From Qipengyuania soli (GTDB taxonomy: Bacteria; Pseudomonadota; Alphaproteobacteria; Sphingomonadales; Sphingomonadaceae): a stretch of 64,000 bases of DNA. Under the pieces are notes generated by a model that was not told the origin of the DNA, ran no database searches, and was given only the letters and a program-made list of their open reading frames with translations. The position numbers were made by a program, and so were the translations under genes. Below, one piece after another: positions 18,552 to 26,739 of this stretch. Positions within the stretch are counted from its first letter, which is position 1, and each line of letters opens with the position of its first letter. The stretch spans positions 310,001-374,000 of the forward strand of contig NZ_CP064654.1 in NCBI RefSeq assembly GCF_015529805.1, read 5' to 3'.

Positions 18552-19664
18552 ATGACAGGGCTTGCACAATACGATCTCGGACAAGGTGGAGGCGAGGGCG
18601 CGGTACTGGCGCTTTCGGGGCCATACCTCGTTTCTACGATCGGTGCGGTCGATGCAGAACTGCGCTCGCTTCAGGGCCCCATTGCCAAGGTCGATTTGTC
18701 CTCCGTGAGCGAGATCGACACGGTGGGCGCGTGGGTTGCCTGTACGCTTTCGAGCGATCACGATGCCGAAATCGTCGGGGCAAGCGAGCGCGCAAAACGC
18801 CTTATCGGCGCCCTCCAGGGCATGCGCGGGACCGAAGAGGTCGCCGCGCCGCGGCTGCCGGTCTGGGAACGCGTGCCGACGGCCATGGGCGACAAGGTGT
18901 TCAATGCCCGCACCGGCATCATGGGCGTCCTCAGTTTCTTCGGCGCGCTGATTACGGCTGCGGGGAACCTCATCCGGCATCCGGCCCGCTTCCGCTGGCT
19001 CGCACTCATCCGCCAGTTCGAACTCGTTGGCGTCGCGGCGCTGCCGATTATCGGGCTGATGAGCTTCCTCATCGGTATCGTCATCGCGCAGCAGGGCGCG
19101 GTCCAGCTGCAGCAATTCGGCGCCGAGACGCTGACGGTGAACCTCGTCGGCCGCATCACCTTGCGTGAACTCGGCGTCCTGATGACCGCGATCATGGTTG
19201 CCGGCCGATCGGGCAGCGCCTTTGCCGCGCAGATCGGCACGATGAAGCTGACCGAGGAAGTCGATGCCATGCGGACGATCGGCATCGCGCCAATGGAGGC
19301 GCTGGTCATCCCGCGCATACTCGCATGTACTTTCATGATGATCATCCTGGGCTTCTACAGCTCGGTCGTCGCAATCGTCGGCGGTGCTGTGGTCGGCGAC
19401 CTGATGCTCGGTATTCCGTTCTGGAGCTTCCTTTCGCGAATCCAGGAAGTTGTGCCGCTCCATGACCTGTGGGTCGGCCTGGTCAAGGCGCCGGTCTTCG
19501 GCCTCATCGTCGGCTTGGCCGGCTGCTACCACGGCATGAAGGTCGAAGGGAATTCTGAGGAAGTGGGCCTGCGCACGACGATGGCCGTCGTCTCGGCTAT
19601 CTTCGCCGTCATCGTGCTCGACGCATTCTTCGCGGTCTTCTTCACCGAAGTGGGGTGGGGCTGA
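18552..19664 (+). CDS. mlaE: MlaE-type lipid ABC transporter permease with fused STAS domain
   Basis: 370 residues. Residues about 15-95 form a STAS (MlaB-like) domain with VDLSSVSEIDTVGAW; residues about 120-368 are the MlaE permease with five to six spans and the conserved segment ELGVLMTAIMVAGRSGSAFAA (written here only as its key words: LGVLMTAIM and GRSGSAF). In E. coli MlaB is a separate protein; here it is part of the permease chain. The complex moves phospholipids between inner membrane and periplasmic carriers to keep the outer membrane asymmetric. The stop overlaps the mlaF ATG by one base. Confidence 0.93.
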   Translation: MTGLAQYDLGQGGGEGAVLALSGPYLVSTIGAVDAELRSLQGPIAKVDLSSVSEIDTVGAWVACTLSSDHDAEIVGASERAKRLIGALQGMRGTEEVAAPRLPVWERVPTAMGDKVFNARTGIMGVLSFFGALITAAGNLIRHPARFRWLALIRQFELVGVAALPIIGLMSFLIGIVIAQQGAVQLQQFGAETLTVNLVGRITLRELGVLMTAIMVAGRSGSAFAAQIGTMKLTEEVDAMRTIGIAPMEALVIPRILACTFMMIILGFYSSVVAIVGGAVVGDLMLGIPFWSFLSRIQEVVPLHDLWVGLVKAPVFGLIVGLAGCYHGMKVEGNSEEVGLRTTMAVVSAIFAVIVLDAFFAVFFTEVGWG

Positions 19665-20566
19665 TGGCCGAAGACGAAACCGGCCGGACCCTCGGGCGTC
19701 ACGAACGCTACCGCGGCGAATACCCCATCGTTGTCGAAGGCCTCAAGAACGCCTTCGGGGAACAGGTCGTTCACGAGAATCTGGATCTCAAGGTCAAGCG
19801 CGGCGAAATCCTTGGCGTCGTCGGCGGTTCGGGTACGGGAAAGAGCGTGCTGATGCGTTCGATCATCGGGCTGCAGACTCCGGCCGAGGGCGAGATCAAG
19901 GTCTTCGGCCGTTCGATGACCGACGCCGAGCCGGATGAGGAAATCGGCGTTCGCAACCGCTGGGGCGTCCTGTTCCAAGGCGGCGCGCTGTTCTCGACCC
20001 TTACAGTGGGCGAAAACGTGCAGGTTCCGCTCAAGCAATTCTACCCGGAAATCCCCCACCAGTTGCTGGAGGAAATCGCCCGTTACAAGGTGATGCTGTC
20101 GGGCCTTCCGGAAGAGGCGGTGAGCAAATATCCCAGCGAGCTTTCGGGCGGCATGAAGAAGCGCGCCGGCCTCGCCCGCGCGCTTGCACTCGATCCCGAA
20201 CTGCTCTTCCTCGACGAACCGACGGCGGGCCTCGACCCGATCGGTGCAGCCGCATTCGACAATTTGACGCGGGAATTGAAGGCAACGCTGGGCCTGACCG
20301 TGTTCCTGATCACCCACGACCTCGATACGCTGCACGAGATCTGCGACCGGGTGGCCGTGTTGGCGGACAAGCGCGTGATCGCGGTCGACACGGTTCCGAA
20401 CCTGATGGAACTCGACCATCCGTGGATCCAGGAATACTTCAACGGCCCCCGCGGCCGGGCGGCGCTCACCGCGCAGGCGCTCGACGAATTGCGGCGGCAC
20501 ATGGACATGCCGGTGGCCGCTCACGCGGTCAAAGCGTTGGACAAGACGCCACCGGGCAAGGCATAG
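19664..20566 (+). CDS. mlaF: MlaF-type ABC transporter ATPase
   Basis: 300 residues with the complete ABC set: Walker A GGSGTGKSV (near residue 51), Q-loop VLFQGGALFSTLTV, signature LSGGMKKRAGLARAL, Walker B LLFLDEPTAGLDP and H-loop LITHDLD. The phrase GGALFSTLTV is typical of MlaF/Mkl lipid-transport ATPases. The ATG at 19664 shares its A with the mlaE stop (TGATG). A tail of about 45 residues after the core domain is longer than in E. coli. It powers the MlaE permease in the inner membrane. Confidence 0.95.
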   Translation: MAEDETGRTLGRHERYRGEYPIVVEGLKNAFGEQVVHENLDLKVKRGEILGVVGGSGTGKSVLMRSIIGLQTPAEGEIKVFGRSMTDAEPDEEIGVRNRWGVLFQGGALFSTLTVGENVQVPLKQFYPEIPHQLLEEIARYKVMLSGLPEEAVSKYPSELSGGMKKRAGLARALALDPELLFLDEPTAGLDPIGAAAFDNLTRELKATLGLTVFLITHDLDTLHEICDRVAVLADKRVIAVDTVPNLMELDHPWIQEYFNGPRGRAALTAQALDELRRHMDMPVAAHAVKALDKTPPGKA

Positions 20567-20575
20567 GGCAAGGGA

Positions 20576-21523
20576 ATGGAAACGCGGGCAAATCACGTTT
20601 GGGTGGGGGTGGTCACATTGGTGATCCTCGCCGCGCTGGCATTCTTCATCGTCTGGCTCGCGCGGCTGGGTAACGGCTCACAGAAAGAGTACGACATCTT
20701 CTTCAAGCAGTCGGTGGCAGGCCTCGCCAATGGCAGTCAGGTCAGCTTCGCGGGCGTTCCCGTGGGGCAGGTCGACGAAATCGTCCTGTGGGAAAAGGAC
20801 CCCGAATTCGTCCGGGTCCGGATCAAGGTGAAGGAAGAGGTCCCGATCCTCGTCGGCACCGTTGCCACGATACAGGGCAGCTTTACCGGCGTTTCGACCA
20901 TCATGCTCGACGGTGCACGTTCGGGTGCTCCGCCAATTACGTGCGAGACCACCGCCTGCACCGAGGGCGCGCCCATCATCCCGCCCGCGGCCGGTGGCTT
21001 CAACGAGATTCTCGCCAACGCACCGCTGCTGCTTGAACGCCTTGCGACGCTGACCGAGCGCCTGACAATGCTCCTGTCCGACAAGAACCAGAGCGAGATT
21101 TCGGCGATCCTCGCCAATACAAATCGCGCCAGTGCGAGCCTTGCCGATGCGGCCCCCCAGGTCGAAAGGACCATGGCCGAACTGCAGGTCACCCTGCGCG
21201 AAGCGAGCGAAACGCTCGACCAGTTCGAGAAGGTGACGGCGTCGACCGATCGGATTCTCAACGAGGAAGGCGAGCAGATCGCCAAGCAGCTTCGCGCGAC
21301 GCTGAAATCGGCGAGCGGCGCTGCGGCTGCGCTCGAACAGACACTGGAAGAGGCTCGTCCGGCCACCAAGCAGCTTACCGAAAGCACGCTCCCTGCAGCC
21401 GAAGCCACGCTCAAGGACCTGCGCGCGACCAGCAAGGCACTGCGCGAAGTTACCGAAAAGATAGACGAGAAGGGTGCCGGTGCGCTGCTCTCCAGCCAGC
21501 CATTGCCCGAGTACAAGCCGTGA
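20576..21523 (+). CDS. mlaD: MlaD-type MCE-domain substrate-binding protein
   Basis: 315 residues. A single N-terminal anchor helix (about 9-30) is followed by an MCE domain (about 38-118; motifs SVAGLANGSQVSFAGVPVG and FTGVSTIMLDG). From about 150 to 300 the protein is rich in Ala, Glu and Leu and is predicted to form a long helical needle. MlaD rings bind lipids at the periplasmic face of the complex. The long helical tail makes it more like LetB/PqiB- or Mce-type proteins than the short E. coli MlaD. Nine bases separate it from mlaF. Confidence 0.92.
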   Translation: METRANHVWVGVVTLVILAALAFFIVWLARLGNGSQKEYDIFFKQSVAGLANGSQVSFAGVPVGQVDEIVLWEKDPEFVRVRIKVKEEVPILVGTVATIQGSFTGVSTIMLDGARSGAPPITCETTACTEGAPIIPPAAGGFNEILANAPLLLERLATLTERLTMLLSDKNQSEISAILANTNRASASLADAAPQVERTMAELQVTLREASETLDQFEKVTASTDRILNEEGEQIAKQLRATLKSASGAAAALEQTLEEARPATKQLTESTLPAAEATLKDLRATSKALREVTEKIDEKGAGALLSSQPLPEYKP

Positions 21524-21534
21524 GGGATCGACGC

Positions 21535-22119
21535 ATGAACAGGATCACCGCACTCGCCGCCATGGCGCCCGTGCTGCTGCTCGGCGGCTGTCTCAGCCTC
21601 GGTGGCAAAGTGCCCGAAAGCCTCCTGACCCTGACTCCGGCGACGACGGCTGCGGCCGGTACGGTCGCGCAAGGCTCGTCCAGCAGTTCGCTGGCGCTTG
21701 TCGAACTCGACGTACCGCAGGCGCTCGATGTCACCCGCGTGCCGGTGCAGGTGAGCGACACCGAACTCGCCTATCTCAAGGACGCGGTCTGGGTCGAACG
21801 GCCGGCGCGCCTCTTCCGCCGTCTCATTGCCGAAACCATTCGCGCAAAGTCGGGTCGCATGGTCATCGACGGCGACGATCCCGGGGCGCTCGCGATAGAC
21901 CGTGTGGGCGGCACTCTGCGCTCCTTCGGCTACGACGCGCGCACATCGTCGGTCGTTGTGGTCTTTGACGCTGCGCGCAGCGGCGAAGGATCCAGCGTAA
22001 CGACCAAGCGGTTTGAATCGCGCATTTCGGGCGTGCCCGCCGAAGTGGGAGCAGTCGGACCGGCACTGAACCAGGCAGCCAACGATGTTGCTGCCCAGGT
22101 GGCGGATTGGGTCGGCTGA
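21535..22119 (+). CDS. ABC-type transport auxiliary lipoprotein (PqiC-like)
   Basis: 194 residues with a lipoprotein signal ending LLLGGC (Cys at about 20), then the beta-rich ABC_trans_aux domain (motifs VELDVPQALDVTRVPV, AYLKDAVWVERPARLFRRL). Such lipoproteins sit at the outer membrane and pair with MCE transporters; here it takes the place usually held by MlaC/MlaA partners, which are not adjacent. A GTG at 21520 overlapping the mlaD stop is possible, but the ATG at 21535 has a Shine-Dalgarno (gaggga) and gives a standard signal peptide. Confidence 0.9.
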   Translation: MNRITALAAMAPVLLLGGCLSLGGKVPESLLTLTPATTAAAGTVAQGSSSSSLALVELDVPQALDVTRVPVQVSDTELAYLKDAVWVERPARLFRRLIAETIRAKSGRMVIDGDDPGALAIDRVGGTLRSFGYDARTSSVVVVFDAARSGEGSSVTTKRFESRISGVPAEVGAVGPALNQAANDVAAQVADWVG

Positions 22120-22550
22120 TCCAGGGCAAGGCCTGCGCGGTGCCATTCCGCCAGGTCAACGGAAGCTTGGACGTCTTGGCGTTCGAACACCCGCTGGCCG
22201 GGAATCAGTTGATCAAGGGCGGAATCGAGCCTGGCGAAAATCCTCTGTCCGCAGCAATTCGTGAGGCTAGGGAGGAGAGCGGACTAGTCCTGGGTAACGG
22301 GGGCTTGGATCTGGGAGTTCCAGTGCCGGTTACTCTGGACTCCACCTGGCATTTTTTCGCGTTCCCAACCTTGGGCCTGCCTGATGGCTGGAATTTCCTC
22401 ACCCCCGACGACGGCGGCCGGCTCTTCCGGTTCTTCTGGCATCCCCTGCGCCGAGATCCTGACGAGACCTGGCACGAAGCATTTCACATTGCCTTGGATC
22501 ATGTCCGGGCGACGCTACCAGGGCTGGTAGGCCCGGGAGGAGCTGCCTAG
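22107..22550 (+). CDS. Nudix hydrolase
   Basis: 147 residues with a complete Nudix box from Gly38 to Leu60 (GX5EX7REUXEEXGU: Glu44, Arg52-Glu53, Glu56-Glu57). It hydrolyses a nucleoside diphosphate linked to another moiety; the substrate is not predictable. The only start I can support is a TTG at 22107, which overlaps the lipoprotein gene by 13 bases, implying translational coupling at the end of the Mla operon. Its stop overlaps the convergent ATP12 gene by four bases. Confidence 0.82.
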   Translation: MGRLIQGKACAVPFRQVNGSLDVLAFEHPLAGNQLIKGGIEPGENPLSAAIREAREESGLVLGNGGLDLGVPVPVTLDSTWHFFAFPTLGLPDGWNFLTPDDGGRLFRFFWHPLRRDPDETWHEAFHIALDHVRATLPGLVGPGGAA

Positions 22551-23251
22551 CTTCTGGCCTGCGCCAGCGTAACGAAGACCTGCGCGGCGGAAAATTCCTC
22601 TCCCTTACGCGCGCGCGTCGCTTCGGCCTCTTCCTCGCGGCCCCATTGTTCGGCCTGCCATTCCTCCTCGAGATTGGCATCACGCCAGAGGAGCATCGGG
22701 TCGTTGATAGCATCGTCATTGGCCAGCAGGGCCACCGCCAGTGATGCGGCGAGCGAGGCCATGGAGGTCATGCCTGCAAGGGTGAAATCGTCGAGGGTCG
22801 CGAGGTGCTCGCGCAGCCGGTCCAGCGTCTCTTTCGGCTGGGGCCTGTGCATCACCCCGCTTACGCGCTGGAAGCGGACGCCCAACCGGCCTTCGAGATG
22901 GTCCAGCAGTGGGTCCCATACCTCGCGCTGGCGGGCATTCAACGCCTCGTCGGGGTCCGCGCGATAGCAGAGCGTATCGGTCTCGGCGAAGGCCAGCAGT
23001 TTGGTGATTGCTGCTTCGCGATCTGCGGCCACAACATCGATGGTGAAGTCGGCATGATCGCGGAACAGGAATTTGCCGGGGTCGATTTCGTCTCCCTGCT
23101 TTGACCATTCCGACGACATGGCCGATGCAAGGATGCGCGTCGGGAGGACCTGCTGTTGGCCGCCCTGCGTCTTGATGCCCCTGCCGTCCAGCTGCACCTG
23201 CCAGCCGCCCTTAACTTCGGCGACCGTCACATCCTTGTAAAAGCGCTTCAC
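22547..23251 (-). CDS. ATP12-family F1-ATPase assembly chaperone
   Basis: 234 residues from a GTG at 23251 (VKRFYKDVTV), overlapping the preceding stop by four bases (GTGA). The family start pattern RFYKDVTVAE..GGWQVQLDGRGIKT and the central DTLCYRADPDEAL and WDPLLDHLEGRLG blocks are clear. Mitochondrial ATP12 binds the F1 alpha subunit during assembly; alphaproteobacterial members are its likely ancestors, with presumed but less tested function. It is the last gene of a six-gene overlapping run. Confidence 0.9.
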   Translation of the reverse strand: MKRFYKDVTVAEVKGGWQVQLDGRGIKTQGGQQQVLPTRILASAMSSEWSKQGDEIDPGKFLFRDHADFTIDVVAADREAAITKLLAFAETDTLCYRADPDEALNARQREVWDPLLDHLEGRLGVRFQRVSGVMHRPQPKETLDRLREHLATLDDFTLAGMTSMASLAASLAVALLANDDAINDPMLLWRDANLEEEWQAEQWGREEEAEATRARKGEEFSAAQVFVTLAQARS

Positions 23252-23457
23252 TTGTCGCTCTTCCACTTCCGGGCGAGAAGCAGCGGCATGATGAACACGT
23301 CGAGTGCGCCGATGAAGAGGAAAATGTAGCCGACGATTGCAGGCAGGTCGACGATCTGGGCGAGGATCATCGCGCCCAGGACCGCCAGGATCACCCCCGA
23401 AATCCGGATCCACTGCATGGCCCAGAAACGGGCCTTCGCGGGGTCACTCTGTGCCAA
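23248..23457 (-). CDS. Small two-helix membrane protein of unknown function
   Basis: About 69 residues if started at the TTG at 23457 (LAQSDPAKARFW), overlapping the HAD gene by 14 bases. Two hydrophobic helices (about 16-35 and 38-58) and a basic C-terminus (ARKWKSDK) suggest an inner-membrane hairpin. A longer in-frame reading from 23532 lies wholly inside the HAD gene and is not credible. Start choice is inferred from hydropathy and overlap spacing; I do not recognise a family. Confidence 0.68.
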   Translation of the reverse strand: MAQSDPAKARFWAMQWIRISGVILAVLGAMILAQIVDLPAIVGYIFLFIGALDVFIMPLLLARKWKSDK

Positions 23458-24103
23458 GGATGAATGCCTCCAATTGTTCGATGGTGTCTGCCACACAGCT
23501 TGCTCCAGTGGCCATGAGTTCATGTGCTTCATGATAGCCCCAGGAAACCCCGATTGCCCGCACGCCTGCAGCTACTGCCATTTCCATGTCGAAACTGGTG
23601 TCGCCAATCATGATCGCGTCCTGGGGCTCGACACCCGCTTCGGCGAGCGCGGTTTCCAGCATGGAGGGATGCGGCTTGGAAGGATGGCGGTCGGCGGTCT
23701 GCAAGGTCACGAACAACTGCCTGATACCGTGCGATTCAAGGCACGCGTTGAGGCCGCGGTCGCTCTTCCCCGTGGCCACTCCGAGAAGCCAGCCCGCCGC
23801 GTCCAGGCGAGCGACCAGTTCGCCGATGCCTTCATAGAGCGGCTCCTGCAGCGCGCCCGAAACGCGAAGCGAACGATATCCGTCCTTATACGCCTCAACG
23901 ACGCGGGTCCGTTCCTCATCGCTGGCGTGCGGGGCCAGTTCGCGCAGGGCGTAGGGCAGGCTGAGCCCGACCATTCGTCGTACGGCGTGGCGGTCGGGCG
24001 TGGGCAGGCCCGCCATGGCAAAGGCCTGTTCCATGGTGTCGCAGATTGCGGCCTGGCCATCGACCAAGGTTCCGTCGCAATCGAAGACGACCAGACGGGT
24101 CAT
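23444..24103 (-). CDS. HAD-superfamily hydrolase (subclass IA, phosphoglycolate phosphatase-like)
   Basis: 219 residues. HAD motif I is VFDCDGTLVD with nucleophile Asp8 and acid Asp10; motif II VATGKS, motif III Lys near KPHP, and motif IV MIGDTSFDMEMA follow. The helical cap between motifs I and II makes it subclass IA, like Gph or the pyrophosphatase PpaX; the substrate is not established. The ATG overlaps the stop of the PaiB-like gene by four bases. Confidence 0.9.
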   Translation of the reverse strand: MTRLVVFDCDGTLVDGQAAICDTMEQAFAMAGLPTPDRHAVRRMVGLSLPYALRELAPHASDEERTRVVEAYKDGYRSLRVSGALQEPLYEGIGELVARLDAAGWLLGVATGKSDRGLNACLESHGIRQLFVTLQTADRHPSKPHPSMLETALAEAGVEPQDAIMIGDTSFDMEMAVAAGVRAIGVSWGYHEAHELMATGASCVADTIEQLEAFILGTE

Positions 24104-24699
24104 GGTGCAAAGCGCTCCATGGCCTGCGCGATGGGGGCATTCCCTGCTGCAACCTGTCCTGCGGCGATGGCTTCACGCACCTCTTGCGGCTGCTTCTGCG
24201 AAAGCTTGAACGTCGGCCGCCTGATATCGATTGCCATCTCGAAGCCGGTGATGCCGCGCAGCTGGCGAGCCCAGTTGTCCGCGCTCGTCTCCTCTGCGGA
24301 CCAGCGATCGCCGCCCAATCGACCTTCGTGCCGGTCGATTGCGCGGTAGAGGAAATCTTCGAGCTCGACCTCGTCGAGCTTGCGGACCGTGCCTTCCATC
24401 TCGATCGTCACATAATCCCAGGTCGGTACGGTATCGCGGTTGGCGTACCAGCGGGGGCTGACATACCCTTCGGCACCATTCACGACGACGAGCGCGCGCG
24501 ACCCGTCGAGATGCGGGACCAGCGCATTGCGGCGCGACAGGTGGAACCGGACGCAGCCACCGTCCGAAATCAACAGGGGGGTATGGGCGACACGCGGACC
24601 GTCGGGCGTCGCGACGAACACCATGCCGAAGCCGATTTCCTCCACCAGTCCATCGAGCAGCGCGACATCATCGCTGCGAAAGAGCGGGTTGGGGTGCAT
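24100..24699 (-). CDS. PaiB-family FMN-binding protein (putative negative regulator)
   Basis: 199 residues beginning MHPNPLFRSDD, the standard PaiB start, with later blocks TPLLI, HLSRRNAL, YVSPRWYANRDTVPTWDYV and the C-terminal KLSQKQPQEVREAI. In Bacillus PaiB modulates protease and sporulation genes; structurally it is a split-barrel flavin protein, so an enzymatic role is equally possible. The ATG shares a base with the RluA-type stop. Confidence 0.9.
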   Translation of the reverse strand: MHPNPLFRSDDVALLDGLVEEIGFGMVFVATPDGPRVAHTPLLISDGGCVRFHLSRRNALVPHLDGSRALVVVNGAEGYVSPRWYANRDTVPTWDYVTIEMEGTVRKLDEVELEDFLYRAIDRHEGRLGGDRWSAEETSADNWARQLRGITGFEMAIDIRRPTFKLSQKQPQEVREAIAAGQVAAGNAPIAQAMERFAP

Positions 24700-25844
24700 C
24701 AGCGCTTGCCCTTGGGCGGTTTGGTGGACTTGGGCCCAATTTTCGCCTTGGGTCCGGCATCGCGGCGGCCCCGGCGTTCGCCTTTGCGTGTCTTGCGATA
24801 ATTCTTCGCGTGCTGGCGGGCCTGCTGCTTCTTTTCCTCGCGCGATTTCGGCGGCGGATCGTCGCGCATTGGCGTCGCGTCGCTGGCGTTCACGTTGAAG
24901 CCCAGTTGTTCGAGGCTGGCCGCGAAATGCTCGGGCAGGTCGGCAGTGACATCGATCTTTCCACCCGAGGGATTGTCGATGATCAGCCGGCGTGCGTGGA
25001 GATGCATCTTGCGACTGATGGATCCGGTCAGGAAGGCGTCCTTGCCGCCATATTTGCCATCGCCGACGATCGGCGTGCCCATGGCGGCGCAGTGCACGCG
25101 AAGCTGGTGCGTGCGGCCGGTCAGCGGTTCCAGTTCGAGCCATGCAGCCTTCTGTCCGGCCTTGTCGACGACGCGGTACTTGGTCTTGGCGGGCTGCCCG
25201 CCTTCGTGGTCGACATGCATCTTCTCGCCACCCGAACCGGGCTGCTTGGCAAGCGGCGCCTCGATGATGCCCTGCGCCACTTCGGGCACTCCGACCACCA
25301 GCGCCCAGTATACCTTCTTCGCACTGCGGCCCGAGAAGCGCTTCGAGAAGAACGTTGCACTTCCCGGAGTGCGGGCGATGAGAAGGACGCCGGAGGTATC
25401 CTTGTCGAGCCGGTGGACGAGGCGTGGACGCGGCTCGTCTTCGCCCGGCGCGAACGCGTCGAGCAGGCCGTCGACGTGTGTCGTGGTGCCGGTCCCGCCC
25501 TGCGTCGCAAGTCCGGGGGGCTTGTTGAGGACGATGGCACCCTTGTCCTCACGGATGACCATCGCATGGGCCTGTTCGATTTCGGCTTCGGTGAGCTGGC
25601 GTTTGACCTTGGGCTTCTTGTGCGGCGCATCGCCGCCCGGCGGCACACGGACGGTCTGTCCTGCCGCAATCCGGTCTTCTGGCTTCACGCGCTTGCCGTC
25701 GACACGCAACTGGCCGGTCCGGGCCCACTTGCTCACCGTGCCAAAGCCGACCTGCGGCAGGTGGCGCTTGAACCAGCGGTCGAGACGCACGCCGTCATCA
25801 TCGGCATCGACCGTAAACAGCCGCACTTCGTCGGAAGTCTTCAT
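24699..25844 (-). CDS. RluA/RluC-family pseudouridine synthase with basic C-terminal tail
   Basis: 381 residues: S4 domain (about 18-70), synthase domain with HRLDKDTSGVLL and catalytic Asp147, and the GRTHQLRVH segment. Residues from about 325 are a Lys/Arg/Pro-rich disordered tail (KKQQARQHAKNYRKTRKGE), longer than in E. coli RluC and probably RNA- or ribosome-binding. It modifies 23S rRNA uridines; exact sites are unknown. Its start overlaps the crcB stop by four bases. Confidence 0.92.
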   Translation of the reverse strand: MKTSDEVRLFTVDADDDGVRLDRWFKRHLPQVGFGTVSKWARTGQLRVDGKRVKPEDRIAAGQTVRVPPGGDAPHKKPKVKRQLTEAEIEQAHAMVIREDKGAIVLNKPPGLATQGGTGTTTHVDGLLDAFAPGEDEPRPRLVHRLDKDTSGVLLIARTPGSATFFSKRFSGRSAKKVYWALVVGVPEVAQGIIEAPLAKQPGSGGEKMHVDHEGGQPAKTKYRVVDKAGQKAAWLELEPLTGRTHQLRVHCAAMGTPIVGDGKYGGKDAFLTGSISRKMHLHARRLIIDNPSGGKIDVTADLPEHFAASLEQLGFNVNASDATPMRDDPPPKSREEKKQQARQHAKNYRKTRKGERRGRRDAGPKAKIGPKSTKPPKGKR

Positions 25845-26251
25845 CCGTAGGCTCGCATTACGGTCAGTCCGAAGATCAGCCCGCTGATCCCGAGCGCAAA
25901 GGACAGCACGGCATAAAGCGCGGCGAAGGTGAATTGCCCGCGTTCGAGCAGCAGGACCATCTCGAGGCTGAAAGCGCTGAAGGTGGTGAACCCACCAAGC
26001 AAACCTACGCCGAGCAACAGGCGCAACTGCTCGCCCTCACCGCTGCCGTGGCGGGCGAGCCATCCGGCCAGAAAGCCCATCAGCACGCTGCCGAAAGCGT
26101 TGGCGGCCAGCGTCGCCCATGGGAAGATCGTGACCGCCTGGACGCCCAGCCAGTGGGTCATGCCCCGGCCCAGCTGGTAACGCATGACGGCACCGATCGC
26201 GCCGCCCAAGGCGACGTGCAGGCTGGCAATGAATGGGGAGAAACCGGACAT
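25841..26251 (-). CDS. crcB: Fluoride ion channel CrcB/FluC
   Basis: 136 residues with four predicted helices. Family signatures are present: GGAIGAVMRYQLGR near the start, the pore segment NAFGSVLMGF and GGFTTFSAFSLE with the TTFS stretch that binds the central sodium. Dimers export fluoride. The ATG at 26251 is chosen over one 45 bases upstream because family members begin close to the first helix. No fluoride riboswitch was recognised upstream. It heads the overlapping six-gene run and diverges from rpsU. Confidence 0.92.
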   Translation of the reverse strand: MSGFSPFIASLHVALGGAIGAVMRYQLGRGMTHWLGVQAVTIFPWATLAANAFGSVLMGFLAGWLARHGSGEGEQLRLLLGVGLLGGFTTFSAFSLEMVLLLERGQFTFAALYAVLSFALGISGLIFGLTVMRAYG

Positions 26252-26454
26252 CGCCCAAGCCCCTAGCGCCAACGGCTCGCCTATGAAAGCCGCCAAAGCG
26301 CTTGCCTTTCCCCTCTCGAATCCGTATGTGCGCCCCCGTTCGAGCCGGCCCCTTTGGGATTCGGCGCGTTATTCGTTTTCTGGACGAACCCGTATTAAGG
26401 AGGCAAACCCCGCTTGCGGCGGGCTCTGGCCCGCAAGTTGAGGTGTTGATTTTT

Positions 26455-26661
26455 ATGCAGATTATGGTTCGCGATAACAATGTCGACCAGGCTCTCCGCG
26501 CGCTCAAGAAGAAGCTGCAGCGTGAAGGCGTGTATCGCGAAATGAAGCTGCGCCGCCACTACGAGAAGCCGAGCGAAAAGCGCGCCCGCGAAAAGGCCGC
26601 TGCCGTTCGCCGCGCTCGCAAGCTCGAGCGCAAGCGCATGGAGCGCGACGGTTCGAAGTAA
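26455..26661 (+). CDS. rpsU: 30S ribosomal protein S21
   Basis: 68 residues, strongly basic, starting [20 protein letters not shown], as in alphaproteobacterial S21. An internal ATG at 26464 is less likely because the MQ(I/V) residues are conserved. S21 sits at the 30S platform near the anti-Shine-Dalgarno and influences initiation. A short hairpin terminator follows before the FKBP gene. Confidence 0.96.
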   Translation: MQIMVRDNNVDQALRALKKKLQREGVYREMKLRRHYEKPSEKRAREKAAAVRRARKLERKRMERDGSK

Positions 26662-26693
26662 GCCGTTGATTGCGACAAGCAGACAAGCCATGA

Positions 26694-26718
26694 GGGCGCG
26701 GAGCAATCCGCGCCCTTT
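26694..26718 (+). terminator. Terminator after rpsU
   Basis: A 9-bp stem (gggcgcgga / tccgcgccc) with a gcaa tetraloop and three Ts; probably partial. Confidence 0.6.
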
Positions 26719-26739
26719 GCGTATCAGGACCATATCCGC

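Noticed and set aside
23458..23532. Longer start for the small two-helix membrane protein
   Set aside because: The extension lies inside the HAD hydrolase gene and lacks hydrophobic or conserved sequence.
26252..26454. Possible fluoride riboswitch before crcB
   Set aside because: I could not find the conserved core or pseudoknot bases in the minus-strand leader.
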